From Chrysogorgia sp. JL179-B06 (taxonomy: Eukaryota > Cnidaria > Anthozoa > Scleralcyonacea > Chrysogorgiidae): a DNA stretch of 64,000 nt. The stretch's first letter is position 1, and each line of letters starts with the position of its first letter. The position numbers and the translations under genes are program-made. Below are positions 1-9,034 of the stretch, in pieces. The notes below the pieces were generated by a model. It saw only the letters and a program-made list of their open reading frames with translations, was not told where the DNA came from and did not search any database. The DNA lies in the NCBI GenBank assembly GCA_035772405.1, contig JAYKKM010000264.1, positions 1,091,001 through 1,155,000 of the forward strand. Direction: 5' to 3'.

Positions 1-747
1 GCTACATTGTGCATTTCAACAATTGAATATATATGTTCTGTATATTTAACTGTTAATTTGGTTACTACTGATGTTGGCTGATATTCCGGTAAATACTCAA
101 TGTTAACTATGATTAAAATGTGGCCGCTGACCAGTTGTATTCTTGAATCTTGATTGTTTGCTTGCGGATGGCATAATCTGATGTTAAATCAATATAGTAT
201 CGTTCCGCATTTTCTTTGGAATATTGACATCGTTTGGTGCTGATAGACTTTGAATCTCGAGGTAAGAATAATGTTATAAAGTAGATTGTTTCGAAGATGT
301 ATTAGGATATTCCGAAAGAATTGTAAATACTGTATGCAGTTTTGGCGCCAACTATAGTATAAATGGCGCGAACAATTTGTTCGATGAACTTCGATCGCCA
401 TCGATCCTGATACAGGTACATATTATGATATCATAGCTGCATCAAGGATCGCTACGTAATATATTCTGTTCCAAATTTATGACGACATGATGTTGTAAAC
501 AGTCTTGGTTTCTTGTGTATTTATAAATATTTATAAGTAATATAACAGGTATGGCCACTGTACTGACAACTGTTCACTGTTGTGTGTATTAGTATTTTGG
601 AGCTTATCAGTTAGAACCAGACTTTATTTTATGTTTGGTTGTTTAAATCTGAATGACAATTTATAGTAATGCTCATACTGGAAAATCTAAGGATAACTTT
701 AATAATAATATCGGGTATACCTTATAATTTATTCTATAGATTTTGAT
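1..747. other. AT-rich stretch without a recognisable gene
   Basis: Short open frames occur on both strands, but none shows a recognisable domain or codon pattern. The last bases, around 733-738, end in TTCTATAG just before an ATG-led frame and could be a splice acceptor. Otherwise I see nothing in this stretch. Confidence 0.5.
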
Positions 748-1089
748 ATGGGAAGGCATAACAAAAAAGAGAGAAAGGCTTATCTGAAAAGGATGAAGAG
801 AAAAAGGAAGTTTAAAGCCTCATGTAATTCAAATGCAAAAATATTAGACACGATAATTTCCTCAGAAGCAGAGCATAAAATTGAAGATGAAACCCAAAGT
901 AAATCTGAAGATGAGCAAGTACAACACAGCACTTCATTGGAGCAAAATGGGAGGATGAAAGATACAAATCAAATTGAACAATTCTACCTGGATGATCCAT
1001 TGTACCTTGGATTTATTAAGTATAATAGATACAAAAGGAAACTTAAACATTTAGAGGTTAAAGCTGCATTTGAAATAAAATACAGTTAG
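748..1089 (+). CDS. Hypothetical lysine-rich protein or exon, 113 aa
   Basis: The frame opens with ATG and a strongly basic N-terminus (GRHNKKERKAYLKRMKRKRK), followed by an acidic, Ser/Glu-rich middle and a basic C-terminal third. A pyrimidine-rich tract ending in AG lies about 10 bases upstream, so this could be a 3'-terminal exon rather than a whole gene. I do not recognise the family. The basic start resembles a nuclear or nucleolar targeting sequence, but that is inference. It may be a chance frame. Confidence 0.3.
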   Translation: MGRHNKKERKAYLKRMKRKRKFKASCNSNAKILDTIISSEAEHKIEDETQSKSEDEQVQHSTSLEQNGRMKDTNQIEQFYLDDPLYLGFIKYNRYKRKLKHLEVKAAFEIKYS

Positions 1090-1253
1090 AAATATTGATT
1101 TCATTGATTTCATCACACTTGATCAAAGGCATATGGAAGATCTTAATTTATGCTGTGATATCATTACATGCATTTTTTATTGGTAAGAACACTAGCTATT
1201 ACATGTACATTTTATCGGTAACAGTGCTACTGTATAGTGAAGGGCATGCTGCA

Positions 1254-1662
1254 TTATGGAAAATCTTAAAATGCTGTGAGATAATTAATTTTCTTTATCA
1301 GTAAGAGTGAAGGTATTATACAAGATCTTTATGCTGTGAGATAATGAATTTTCTTTATCAGTAAGAGTGAAGGTATTATACAAGATCTTTATGCTGTGAG
1401 ATAATGAATTTACTTTATCAGTAAGAGTGAAGGTATTATACAAGATCTTTATGCTGTGAGATGATGAATTTTCTTCATCAGTAAGAGTGAAGGTATTATA
1501 CAAGATCTTTATGCTGTGAGATAATGAATATTCTTTATCAGTAAGAGTGAAGGTATTTGCAAGATCTTTATGCTGTGAGATAATGAATTTTCTTTATAAG
1601 TAAGAGTGAAGGTATTATACAAGATCTTTATGCTGTGAGATAATGAATTTTCTTTATCAAGT
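1254..1662. repeat. 60-bp minisatellite, about 6.8 copies
   Basis: The unit contains CTGTGAGATAATGAATTTTC, then TTTATCAGTAAGAGTGAAGG and TATTATACAAGATCTTTATG. Copies differ by a few substitutions; one copy lacks two bases near 1556. Because 60 is divisible by three, the minus strand stays open across several copies and would read a 20-aa repeat containing YNTFTLTD. That is a consequence of the period and no start or signal supports translation. Confidence 0.9.
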
Positions 1663-1759
1663 AGGTAACTAAAACTTGTGTTTTGATGTTATGTCACTCT
1701 GCTTCGGGATTGAACATGCACCCGTATGATTTTGTACTCGATACTAGTTATCAACACAT

Positions 1760-1890
1760 TACAGTATACATATATACGTATATGTATATGTATAATGTAT
1801 CTGTATAATGTATATGTATATGCATATGCATATGCATATGCATATGCATATGCCTATGCATATGCACACACGCATACATACATACACATT
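1760..1890. repeat. TATATG/TATGCA microsatellite
   Basis: Alternating TATATG and CATATG hexamers, including about eight near-perfect TATGCA units. The open frames on both strands here are products of the repeat. Confidence 0.9.
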
Positions 1891-1905
1891 TATAATGATG
1901 AATGT

Positions 1906-2357
1906 TGACTCCGAGTGAACAAACCATACCGGGCAAGTAGGAAAATTCTACTCTGACCTACTATAGGTCTAGGAGTATCATCGTTTTGGTCTGCTTATAA
2001 ATAATACGTAAATGCTCGTATTTGCTTAAATTTGTCATACAGGAAATATGTTAATATTTGCGTAAATTTGCTGCCTATCTAAAACGCTAGTAAACATGAG
2101 CAATATTTACTCCTGGTGTAAATGTACAGTAAACACGGTGCAAACAAGCACATTTGCCACAGGGTGCAAATCTAATACGAAATATATGTAAATTCTTTAT
2201 TCACGCTGCGTTTGTACATATTTCGTACGCCGTAAATCTCTCGATTTGCTGCATGTTTGCTCCTGTGTTAAACTTGCAGTAAACTTTAAGCCCCAAATTT
2301 ACTTCACATTTGCTCCAAAGATAAATTTAAGTAAACTTGATTTTTCGTGCAGTGTGT
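1906..2357. other. Gene-free stretch rich in GTAAA and TTTGC words
   Basis: The stretch is crowded with GTAAAT, GTAAAC, GCAAAT and TTTGCT words and ends in TTTTTCGTGCAGTG. The CAGTG end recalls the ends of the small palindromic elements later in the window (39307, 55559), so this may be a degenerate member, but a matching left end was not identified. Confidence 0.4.
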
Positions 2358-3365
2358 ACTGTGAACTGTGGAAAATCATGTTGTCAAGACTTTGAGTCTT
2401 TGGGCAGCAGGTTGTCAAGACCTTGAGTCTTTAGGCAGCCAGTGGAAACTAATTTATGGTACTAGAATAACATTTAAAATAATAATGTATGGTAAATAAT
2501 TATATGTAGTACATGTACTGTGAACAGTGGAAACTCATGTTGTCAAGACTTCGAGTCTTTGGGCAGCAGGTTGTCAAGACCTTGAGTCTTTCGGCAGCCA
2601 GTGGAAACTAATTTATGGTACTAGAATAACATTTAAAATAATAATGTATGGTAAATAATTATATATAGTACATGTACTGTGAACTGTGGAAACTCATGTT
2701 GTCAAGACTTCGAGTCTTTGGACAGCAGGTTGTCAAGACCTTGAGTCTTTCGGCAGCCAGTGGAAACTAATTTATGGTACTAGAATAACATTTAAAATAA
2801 TAATGTATGGTAAATATATATAGTACATGTACTGTGAACTGTGGAAACTCATGTTGTCAAGACTTCGAGTCTTTGGGCAGCAGGTTGTCAAGACCTTGAG
2901 TCTTTCGGCAGCCAGTGGAAACTAATTTATGGTACTAGAATAACATTTAAAATAATAATGTATGGTAAATATATATAGTACATGTACTGTGAACTGTGGA
3001 AACTCATGTTGTCAAGACTTCGAGTCTTTGGACAGCAGGTTGTCAAGACCTTGAGTCTTTAGGCAGCCAGTGGAAATACTAGAATAACATTTAAAATAAT
3101 AATGTATGGTAAATAATTATATATAGTACATCATGCACGTACTGTGAACTGTGGAAACTCATGTTGTCAAGACTTCGAGTTGGGCAGCAGGTTGTCAAGA
3201 CCTTGAGTCTTTCGGCAGCCAGTGGAAACTAATTTATGGTAGTAGAATAACATTTAAAATAATGTATGGTAAATAATTATATATAGTACATCATGCATGC
3301 ACGTACTGTGAACTGTGGAAACTCATGTTGTAAGACTTTGAGTCTTTGGGCAGTAGGTTGTATAA
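2358..3365. repeat. 155-164-bp tandem array, about 6.4 copies
   Basis: Unit starts (ACTGTGAACTGTGG) lie at 2358, 2517, 2676, 2831, 2986, 3141 and 3305, giving steps of 159, 159, 155, 155, 155 and 164. Each unit holds AAGACTTCGAGTCTT, an imperfect palindrome, followed by a diverged second copy (AAGACCTTGAGTCTT) about 20 bases on, then an AT-rich half. Copies are nearly identical, suggesting recent expansion or homogenisation. No coding potential. Confidence 0.93.
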
Positions 3366-4410
3366 AATAAATTATATAATATATAATAATAGTGGAAATA
3401 GTGTAAAGGACATGCTGCCAAGACTTTTTGTAAATATGCAAAAACTCCAACAGTCAACACAATTAATATTGAAATAAATTAGCGAAAAATACGCTGAGGC
3501 AAGCAGTAAAAAGCCTTGCCTTCAGCGTTCCTGTGTCGTGTGCTTTTTATCGATCATGTCTCGGATAAAATTTGAGGTTAAAACAAAACAAATGCAAATT
3601 ATATTATTACACAACACAGTACATCGTTCGGTGACTGAAATCGACAAACTAAAAACTATACTTTAACAAATTTGGGCTATTTGTCATTGTTAAAAGCCCA
3701 ACACATATTTGATGAAATATTATTCAAATGCGAAGTATATACTAACCTGGTATATAAAACCATCTACCTTCCTTTCGTGTTTCACTGTCTTTTGCACGAA
3801 TGTCAAGACGCCATATTTATGTATTTTTCCGACTGGTGGGTCCCGCGTGCGTCTCGCGCGAAGCTTAAATCCATTGCGTGGACGGAGCCAGGCATTAATT
3901 TCACTAATGTTGGGTTAAGCTTATGAGCTAATCGCCTTTTGAACAACCCGGCCCACTATTGATATATACTTGAAATGTTTGAAAGCTTTAAAAAATTTAT
4001 TTAAATGCGCTGCTGTAATGCTCGGAAAAGTTTCTTAGCTTTTCAATTTAATATATTCTAAATGCGCATTTAAACTTGAATAAGGCTATTTACACAAACT
4101 TTAGCTACTTTAGTAACCGTTACCACAAAGTGTGAAGTAAATATTTCGCAACAGCAATTTAAAACAAGCCTGTCATGACTATATGTATTCGCACATTTTC
4201 TTATATCGGGAAATATTCGAAGAATATTCTAAACAGGGGATAATGCGCGAATATGGGCCATATTCACGATAGAAATCACACTGGTAATATGGTGTGGATA
4301 TGGGTAATATTCAGGTTCGTATTCACACACGGAATACCACTGGAAACTGGTTTTATTCAGAGGCATATAGAAATGCGAATATGTCTGAATATTCCCCTTT
4401 TCATGCAGTG
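3366..4410. other. Flanking host DNA without a recognisable gene
   Basis: No supported gene. A hairpin at about 3492-3529 has arms ACGCTGAGGCAAG and CTTGCCTTCAGCGT. Between 4200 and 4400 the sequence is rich in GAATATTC-like palindromic words. The 84-aa frame at 3672-3926 has no recognised feature. Confidence 0.5.
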
Positions 4411-5517
4411 GTGTGTGTGTTTTAGAACAAAATTAGGGATTCGTGTCTTTAATCCCACAACAATCCATAGGGTCAACTAATCCCAGAGTATTTGTTTAGA
4501 AGAAATCGCTAATTATGGATTCGCGTCTCTAATTCCCACAACACACAATCATTGTTCATGAGTATCACAAATCATCTGTATGACATGAAAGCTTTAATGA
4601 ACGAACTCTGATTGGTCAAACCATCCTACCCACAGTAACACATAGTTACGCAGGATGCTATTATAAAACCTGATGTAGGTTCGAAAATAATTAATATCCG
4701 TCTGAGTACAAGAGAGAGAGAATGGCCAAAATATTCGAGAAGAAGAACGTGAACAGCGAAACAGAAATTAAGGAAGCAGATGGCTACATCCCATTAGAGA
4801 CAACTGGTAATCAACAGAAAAAATCTGAAGAGAGTATCGAGGAGTTGTATATGGGTAAATATAATTGTGCATTAAACAAATGTAAAGAAGAAATATCCCA
4901 AGAACGACAAAAATTATTTTTATCTTATATCACTCATATAATGGATTGTGAATGTTACCAGTTTAACGGAGAGAGACCCAGTTATCGTGAAGTAACTCTT
5001 CTTGAACTTCAAACGAAGAAGTATTTTATTTATTATTGTTATGATGGCAAGTTAAAACCCTACAAATAACTAACTCGAAGGGAACGTTCTACCATCTACT
5101 ATCAATATCGATGTCATGGTTTAGACTATTTATCTGAAAAACAATCAAGAGATTATTTTAGTCAAAGTGAACTTATAAATAGATTAAGTTATTTATTTCG
5201 TAATGTTTTTTCCCCGAATGCTATTATCGGGTATAAAGGTGGTGATAAAGAATCTTCTTTAGTTAAAACACTTCAAGAAAAAACTATTTTATATTGTGTT
5301 AATCTTGAATATTTTGGAATTGAGAAGTACGATAATTTACTTTCGTTTTATAAACTTAAACCAAGAAATTGTTGGTATCATACTAGCGAACCAACATGTT
5401 TATTGTATCATTGCAGTTTGTTTGAATGTCTTTTATTTGCTGCATGTTTGTTTCGTAAATTAGAAGATGAGGCTAATGAACGATCTGTACTGGCTATGTA
5501 TGATAAGGAATTTAGTT
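4411..5517 (+). repeat. Left terminal inverted repeat of the Polinton
   Basis: Matches the reverse complement of 23180-24275 with high identity, with scattered substitutions and small indels. The outer end is GTGTGTGTGTTTTAGAAC and the inner end is GAATTTAGTT. It holds a promoter-like segment and almost all of a ~265-aa gene. Confidence 0.95.
4662..4668 (+). promoter_or_regulatory. TATA box of the left TIR gene
   Basis: TATAAAA lies 54 bases before the ATG at 4722. The surrounding layout (a GATTGGTCAAA inverted-CCAAT-type box at about 4610, then TATA, then the start codon) is kept in the right TIR and in the diverged Polinton end at 27.2 kb, which supports a core promoter role. Confidence 0.6.
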
Positions 5518-5522
5518 TTTAA
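4722..5522 (+). pseudogene. TIR-encoded exonuclease-like protein, left copy, with premature stop
   Basis: The frame starts MAKIFEKK and is open to a TAA at 5067-5069, then continues in the same frame to 5522. The right-TIR copy has a sense codon at the corresponding place, so the stop is a lesion in this copy. Visible features are a charged N-terminus, a D-C-E motif near residue 80, HGLD after the stop, YKGGDKES and a C-terminal HCSLFECLLFAA. The spacing of D-x-E and H-x4-E motifs resembles DEDDh-type 3'-5' exonuclease-like proteins often met in animal mobile elements. That assignment is tentative. Being in the TIR gives the element two copies and a promoter firing inward from each end. Confidence 0.7.
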
Positions 5523-5912
5523 AAATTATTCTCTCCTGAAATTTTTCTAATAAAAAATATTGAAAAGACATTTTTAAAAAAAATTAAAATACCCTAGTGT
5601 CTTGATTTAAAAAAACAAAAAAATATTGAATGTATTTTCCTTTTATTTTTTAGAAACACAAAGATTGTTTAAAAAATTAGCAAAACGTACAAAAAATAAA
5701 ACGTACACTTGAACGTTTTTATTTTGTTAATGATGTACATGTTGTCAAAAACAATATTTTTGTAAAAATAGGAGAGAAGTTTTAAAAAAAATAAGATGAT
5801 CATAGAAACTCTTTGTACATTTAAATACATAAAAAATGAAATCATTATACATATAGTATAAATAAAACGTTCTTATTTTTTATTTATATTTGTCTTATTG
5901 GACAGCAATAAA
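5523..5912. other. AT-rich spacer after the left TIR
   Basis: Strongly AT-rich with no open frame of note. It contains AATAAA-type words near 5549 and 5860, usable as polyadenylation signals for the TIR gene. A TATAAATAAAACG segment near 5857 precedes the next gene and could be its promoter. Confidence 0.4.
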
Positions 5913-6590
5913 ATGAGTCAGAAAAAAATCATCCATCAAAGTGAACTTTTTTGGCTTTATCATCCAAGAAAATTCGGGAAAGTTGCTTTAAAAACAGTAG
6001 ACAATTTATATGAGTTTCAAGAAAGATCTTGGAAACAAGGTGTAATACCAACGAGTTTTCTTGATGGTTATAATATTAAAACAAATATTCGAGCTCCAGG
6101 TTTATTTACTGATTTTTCATTGACATTTGGTGACAATAGAACATTTCAAACAGCAAAACAGAATTATCTTACGGGAGAATTAGAAGTAAGAAAAAAAAAT
6201 TGGAATAAACGAAAAATAATTCATAGTATTGATGTAAAAATTAAAAATAATATTCGTGAAAAATATCAAGATGCATTAGGATGGAGTATTGTTCAAGTTA
6301 AAAAAGAGATATTCGAAGAGGGTGATTTTGGAGCATATATTGGACAACCTACTAAATATTATTTTAGCCCTAATCAATTGTTTATTGATCCTGAAAAAAT
6401 TTCTTTAACGATAATAAACATTTTGTAGATTTAGCTTATAATTTACCTGCTGACGAAGATTTTATTTTGATTCAAAACATTAAATTTATAGCTGATCATT
6501 TTTTTTATAAATATGGTATAAAACGGGTGAAGCGGATAAACCCTATACTGATTACGATATTTCTATTGTTTATTCCGATGGATATACGTA
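5913..6590 (+). pseudogene. Polinton gene of unknown function, frameshifted
   Basis: The most likely start is the ATG at 5913 (MSQKKIIHQ); the TTG 15 bases upstream is also in frame. The frame is open for 171 codons to 6428. Protein-like sequence continues in another frame from about 6415 (HFVDLAYNLPADEDF) and in a third from about 6520 to a stop near 6590, so at least two single-base shifts are inferred. Features include YHPRKFGK near the start and an aromatic-rich body. No recognised domain. By position it is an accessory gene next to the TIR. Confidence 0.55.
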
Positions 6591-6747
6591 GAAAATGTCT
6601 ATATATATAAGATAATTTTTTCAAGATGTGTGTAAGTGTAATGGCTATTTTTTAGAGAGCAATAAATCAAGAGGGTTATAAGATTTATCACGATATAACA
6701 CAATATAGTTTTTTGGAATCCGTTTTTTTTGGCAATTAGTAGGAAGT

Positions 6748-7233
6748 GTGGAAGTTGAAAAATCAAGATATCATCTACTAATATCTATATCTGATTATGA
6801 AGACAATTTGCGGTATAAATTTATACTGGAGGTAGAATGTTCAAAAAATCCCCAGACGTATCTTATACAACAAGAGAATCAACAAATTCCAGAAGAATGT
6901 TATGAATTTCTTCGTAAAATATGTGAAGCATGGAATGATAACCGATTCCCGCGTATCAACAACAAAGGAATTGGAGAATATTTACAGATAATAGATTATG
7001 ATAGAAAACATTGTTTTACTTATGAGTGCTTTAAGAGTATTATAGCATTATATTATGATTATGTTGTTTATAATAAAACTATAAAATACTCTTGTAAAAA
7101 ATGTAAAGGGGAATGTGAATGTAATGTGTATTACCCTAATTTCTCCAGTGTAAATTTTAATGAAATAAGAGCTTATAATGTAAAAAAATATTCAATGAAC
7201 AATATCCTGTTATGTAACGAAATAATACAATGA
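6748..7233 (+). CDS. Polinton protein of unknown function, 5' end unclear
   Basis: An open frame of 161 codons begins at a GTG with no early ATG. A protein-like stretch in the preceding bases (from about 6657) would join it across a run of eight T at 6723-6730 if one base were missing there, so the real gene probably starts upstream. The C-terminal third has a cysteine cluster (SCKKCKGECECN) that could bind a metal. Family not recognised. It ends 28 bases before the convergent minus-strand trio. Confidence 0.5.
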   Translation: MEVEKSRYHLLISISDYEDNLRYKFILEVECSKNPQTYLIQQENQQIPEECYEFLRKICEAWNDNRFPRINNKGIGEYLQIIDYDRKHCFTYECFKSIIALYYDYVVYNKTIKYSCKKCKGECECNVYYPNFSSVNFNEIRAYNVKKYSMNNILLCNEIIQ

Positions 7234-7260
7234 ATGTATTTTATATTTTTTTATTTAAAA

Positions 7261-7548
7261 TTAATACATTAAAATCTTATCAAGATTGTTTCTGGGTCTA
7301 TGATACACAAGTCCTCCTTTTTGAAAATGACCTATGATTTTTTTCGTTCCTTGTTTTGCTATATTTTTTATTAAATTAGCTCCTTTTTTAAGCTCTTTTT
7401 TAAAATCTTTTATAAAAAGATTGCTGTATTTATTGATTGTTTTATTTCCTCCTCGTTGACTTTTTTTACCTTTAAAAATACCCCCACGTTGCCTTTTTTT
7501 CCCCTTAAAATCACCACCCCGATAATTTCTTTTTCTTCCTATAACCAT
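7261..7548 (-). CDS. Small basic RGG-repeat protein, 95 aa
   Basis: I start it at the ATG at 7548, two bases after the stop of the SET-domain gene, rather than at an upstream TTG. The N-terminal 40 residues hold three related units around RGG (YRGGDFKGKK, RGGIFKGKK, RGGNK), and the rest is Lys/Arg-rich with a KQGTKKIIGHFQKGG segment. This looks like a nucleic-acid-binding or virion core protein, comparable in style to adenovirus protein VII or X, but I cannot show homology. The tight spacing suggests one transcription unit with the two upstream genes. Confidence 0.65.
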   Translation of the reverse strand: MVIGRKRNYRGGDFKGKKRQRGGIFKGKKSQRGGNKTINKYSNLFIKDFKKELKKGANLIKNIAKQGTKKIIGHFQKGGLVYHRPRNNLDKILMY

Positions 7549-7550
7549 TG

Positions 7551-8101
7551 TTATGAAGGTTGTTTTCTCTTCCAATAGTTATCACCATAGTCTGCAAAAA
7601 TTTCTTCATGTGCTTTAATATGTTTTATACTTTCTAAAAACATTTTTTTATTATTTGGGTCGCAAACAAAATCGGAATTATTTTTATATATAGAACCGGG
7701 TTTCCCATTATTCGCAAAACGTGCTGCTGCGTGAGTTGTCAAATAAGCATCGATACAAGTGTTTGCATGTTACAAATACTATATACAGCATTATTGTTTT
7801 TACCATAATTACGATCCAGTTTGGCTTGTGTTGTTTTTTGACCCGTGTAATAAGAAATATTACGATTGGGTTTAAAAGGTTTTTTCCAAGCAAACAATCC
7901 TTCACCAGCATTGGGGATATTTGATTTCTTGATACGTAAGTTATTTTGTTTTGCTAAATGAATCCAACATTTTTTTGTTTTAGCTGTTCGTTTACGACAT
8001 CTTATTATTTTTAAGGTTTTACTTCTACATTGAAGAACGTGCCGTATACTTTGAGATTTATCATTGTGCCGTTTTTTTCGAGGTAACTTAATTATTACCA
8101 T
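7551..8101 (-). pseudogene. SET-domain protein (putative lysine methyltransferase), frameshifted
   Basis: Residues 1-50 are very basic. SET motifs follow in order: NAGEGLFA (cofactor-loop type G-x-G), ISYYTG, then after a frameshift CIDAY, AARFANNG (the N-H/N-N motif region) and EEIFADYGDNYW at the C-terminus. Together these are a complete small SET core of the lone type seen in viral SET proteins. The frame breaks once, near 7745-7760, close to the cofactor pocket. A role in methylating host histones or the element's own basic proteins is inference. It overlaps the upstream gene by seven bases and ends two bases before the RGG protein. Confidence 0.8.
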
Positions 8102-8406
8102 TTTTTTTTTTTAATTGTTTTTATTCCTAAATAATCATTCTGAATAAATTTTACCATACATTCTACTTTATAGATAATATCTTCGGGACATTTATATATT
8201 TCTTTTTTTAATACTGTTATTCTTTGTTTTAAAATCTTTGATGAAATAGGTATTATTGTTTCTTTAATTTCTGTAAAATTTAGTAAACATTCCTTTAAAA
8301 GAAACGGTGTAAATAATATTGAAGGATCATTATCTTGAATTTCATATCCAATATAAGGTAAATTATACGATTTTAAATAAATTTCAATATAAATAATTTC
8401 ACTCAT
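8095..8406 (-). CDS. Polinton hypothetical protein, 103 aa
   Basis: ATG at 8406 follows a run of A residues (coding strand). The protein is rich in Ile, Lys and Glu, with no signal peptide or recognised domain and a KKKKW end. Its last seven bases overlap the start of the SET gene, indicating co-transcription. It is the first gene of the minus-strand trio and lies back to back with the plus-strand gene at 8447, so a short bidirectional promoter of about 40 bases lies between them. Confidence 0.6.
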   Translation of the reverse strand: MSEIIYIEIYLKSYNLPYIGYEIQDNDPSILFTPFLLKECLLNFTEIKETIIPISSKILKQRITVLKKEIYKCPEDIIYKVECMVKFIQNDYLGIKTIKKKKW

Positions 8407-8446
8407 ATTTTTTTTTACTCTCTTTTTTTGTTTTATTTTTTTTTAA

Positions 8447-8962
8447 ATGGGTTCTTTATTATCAAAAAAAATCCCTCCTATAGTTACCTTTACATGTATT
8501 AATATACAGGATTCATACGATGTTACTATTGATCGTGTTGATGGTGAAGACGAAAACATAAATAAAAATAAAAGTACATGTTTTTCTTGTTTTAGAAAAA
8601 AAAAGAAGATGAATGATGATCAGAAAAAATTAAGATATAGCCAAAAAGATATAGATAAAATTGTAAGTTTATTTTATAAGAAAAAAGAAAGTAAGAAAAA
8701 TGAAAAAATAGACGATTATTTTTCTGTTAATCATATAGAAAATATTAGTAGAGAAAAATTTAAAGTCACTGAACAGCATTTTTCATTGAATGTTTCACGG
8801 GAAAAAACGGTTAATTTTATTAGTTTTATTCAATTGTTATCGTTAGTTTTTTCTTATTTAATTAATATTGCACGTGCAAATGTAAAAAGTGATGATGATT
8901 ATGTTAGATTTATCTTTAATAATGTGCAAAAAGTTTTTTCTCTACAGCCGTTTTACCCATGA
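8447..8962 (+). CDS. Putative N-myristoylated Polinton protein, 171 aa
   Basis: The N-terminus MGSLLSKK fits the eukaryotic N-myristoylation rule (Gly2, Ser6, then basic residues). A CFSCFRKKKK segment near residue 48 could be palmitoylated or bind membranes, and a hydrophobic stretch near residues 128-145 (FIQLLSLVFSYLI) could insert in a membrane. This suggests a membrane-associated protein, perhaps for budding, entry or anchoring; the role is inference. The stop overlaps a 21-codon frame at 8959-9024 (ATGA overlap), which may be the true C-terminus displaced by a frameshift. No family recognised. Confidence 0.6.
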   Translation: MGSLLSKKIPPIVTFTCINIQDSYDVTIDRVDGEDENINKNKSTCFSCFRKKKKMNDDQKKLRYSQKDIDKIVSLFYKKKESKKNEKIDDYFSVNHIENISREKFKVTEQHFSLNVSREKTVNFISFIQLLSLVFSYLINIARANVKSDDDYVRFIFNNVQKVFSLQPFYP

Positions 8963-9034
8963 AAGACTTTGACGTTAAATATTTCTTAAATATTATGGAA
9001 AAATTTATGCAGAGTAATAAATAAATAATAGCTA

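Noticed and set aside
1285..1503. Minus-strand frame with 20-aa repeats (YNTFTLTD)
   Set aside because: It is a by-product of a 60-bp minisatellite whose period is divisible by three; no start, promoter or flanking coding sequence supports it.
1270..1660. CRISPR-like array of repeats
   Set aside because: The 60-bp units are contiguous with no unique spacers, and the context is eukaryotic.
4418..4425. Polinton terminus at the AG of TTTTAGAAC, as the family often begins with AG
   Set aside because: The inverted match continues outward to 4411, and the six bases outside the AG do not form a direct duplication with the right side.
5898..5912. Upstream TTG start for the first plus-strand Polinton gene
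   Set aside because: In a eukaryotic element the ATG at 5913 is the better start; the five upstream codons add nothing recognisable.
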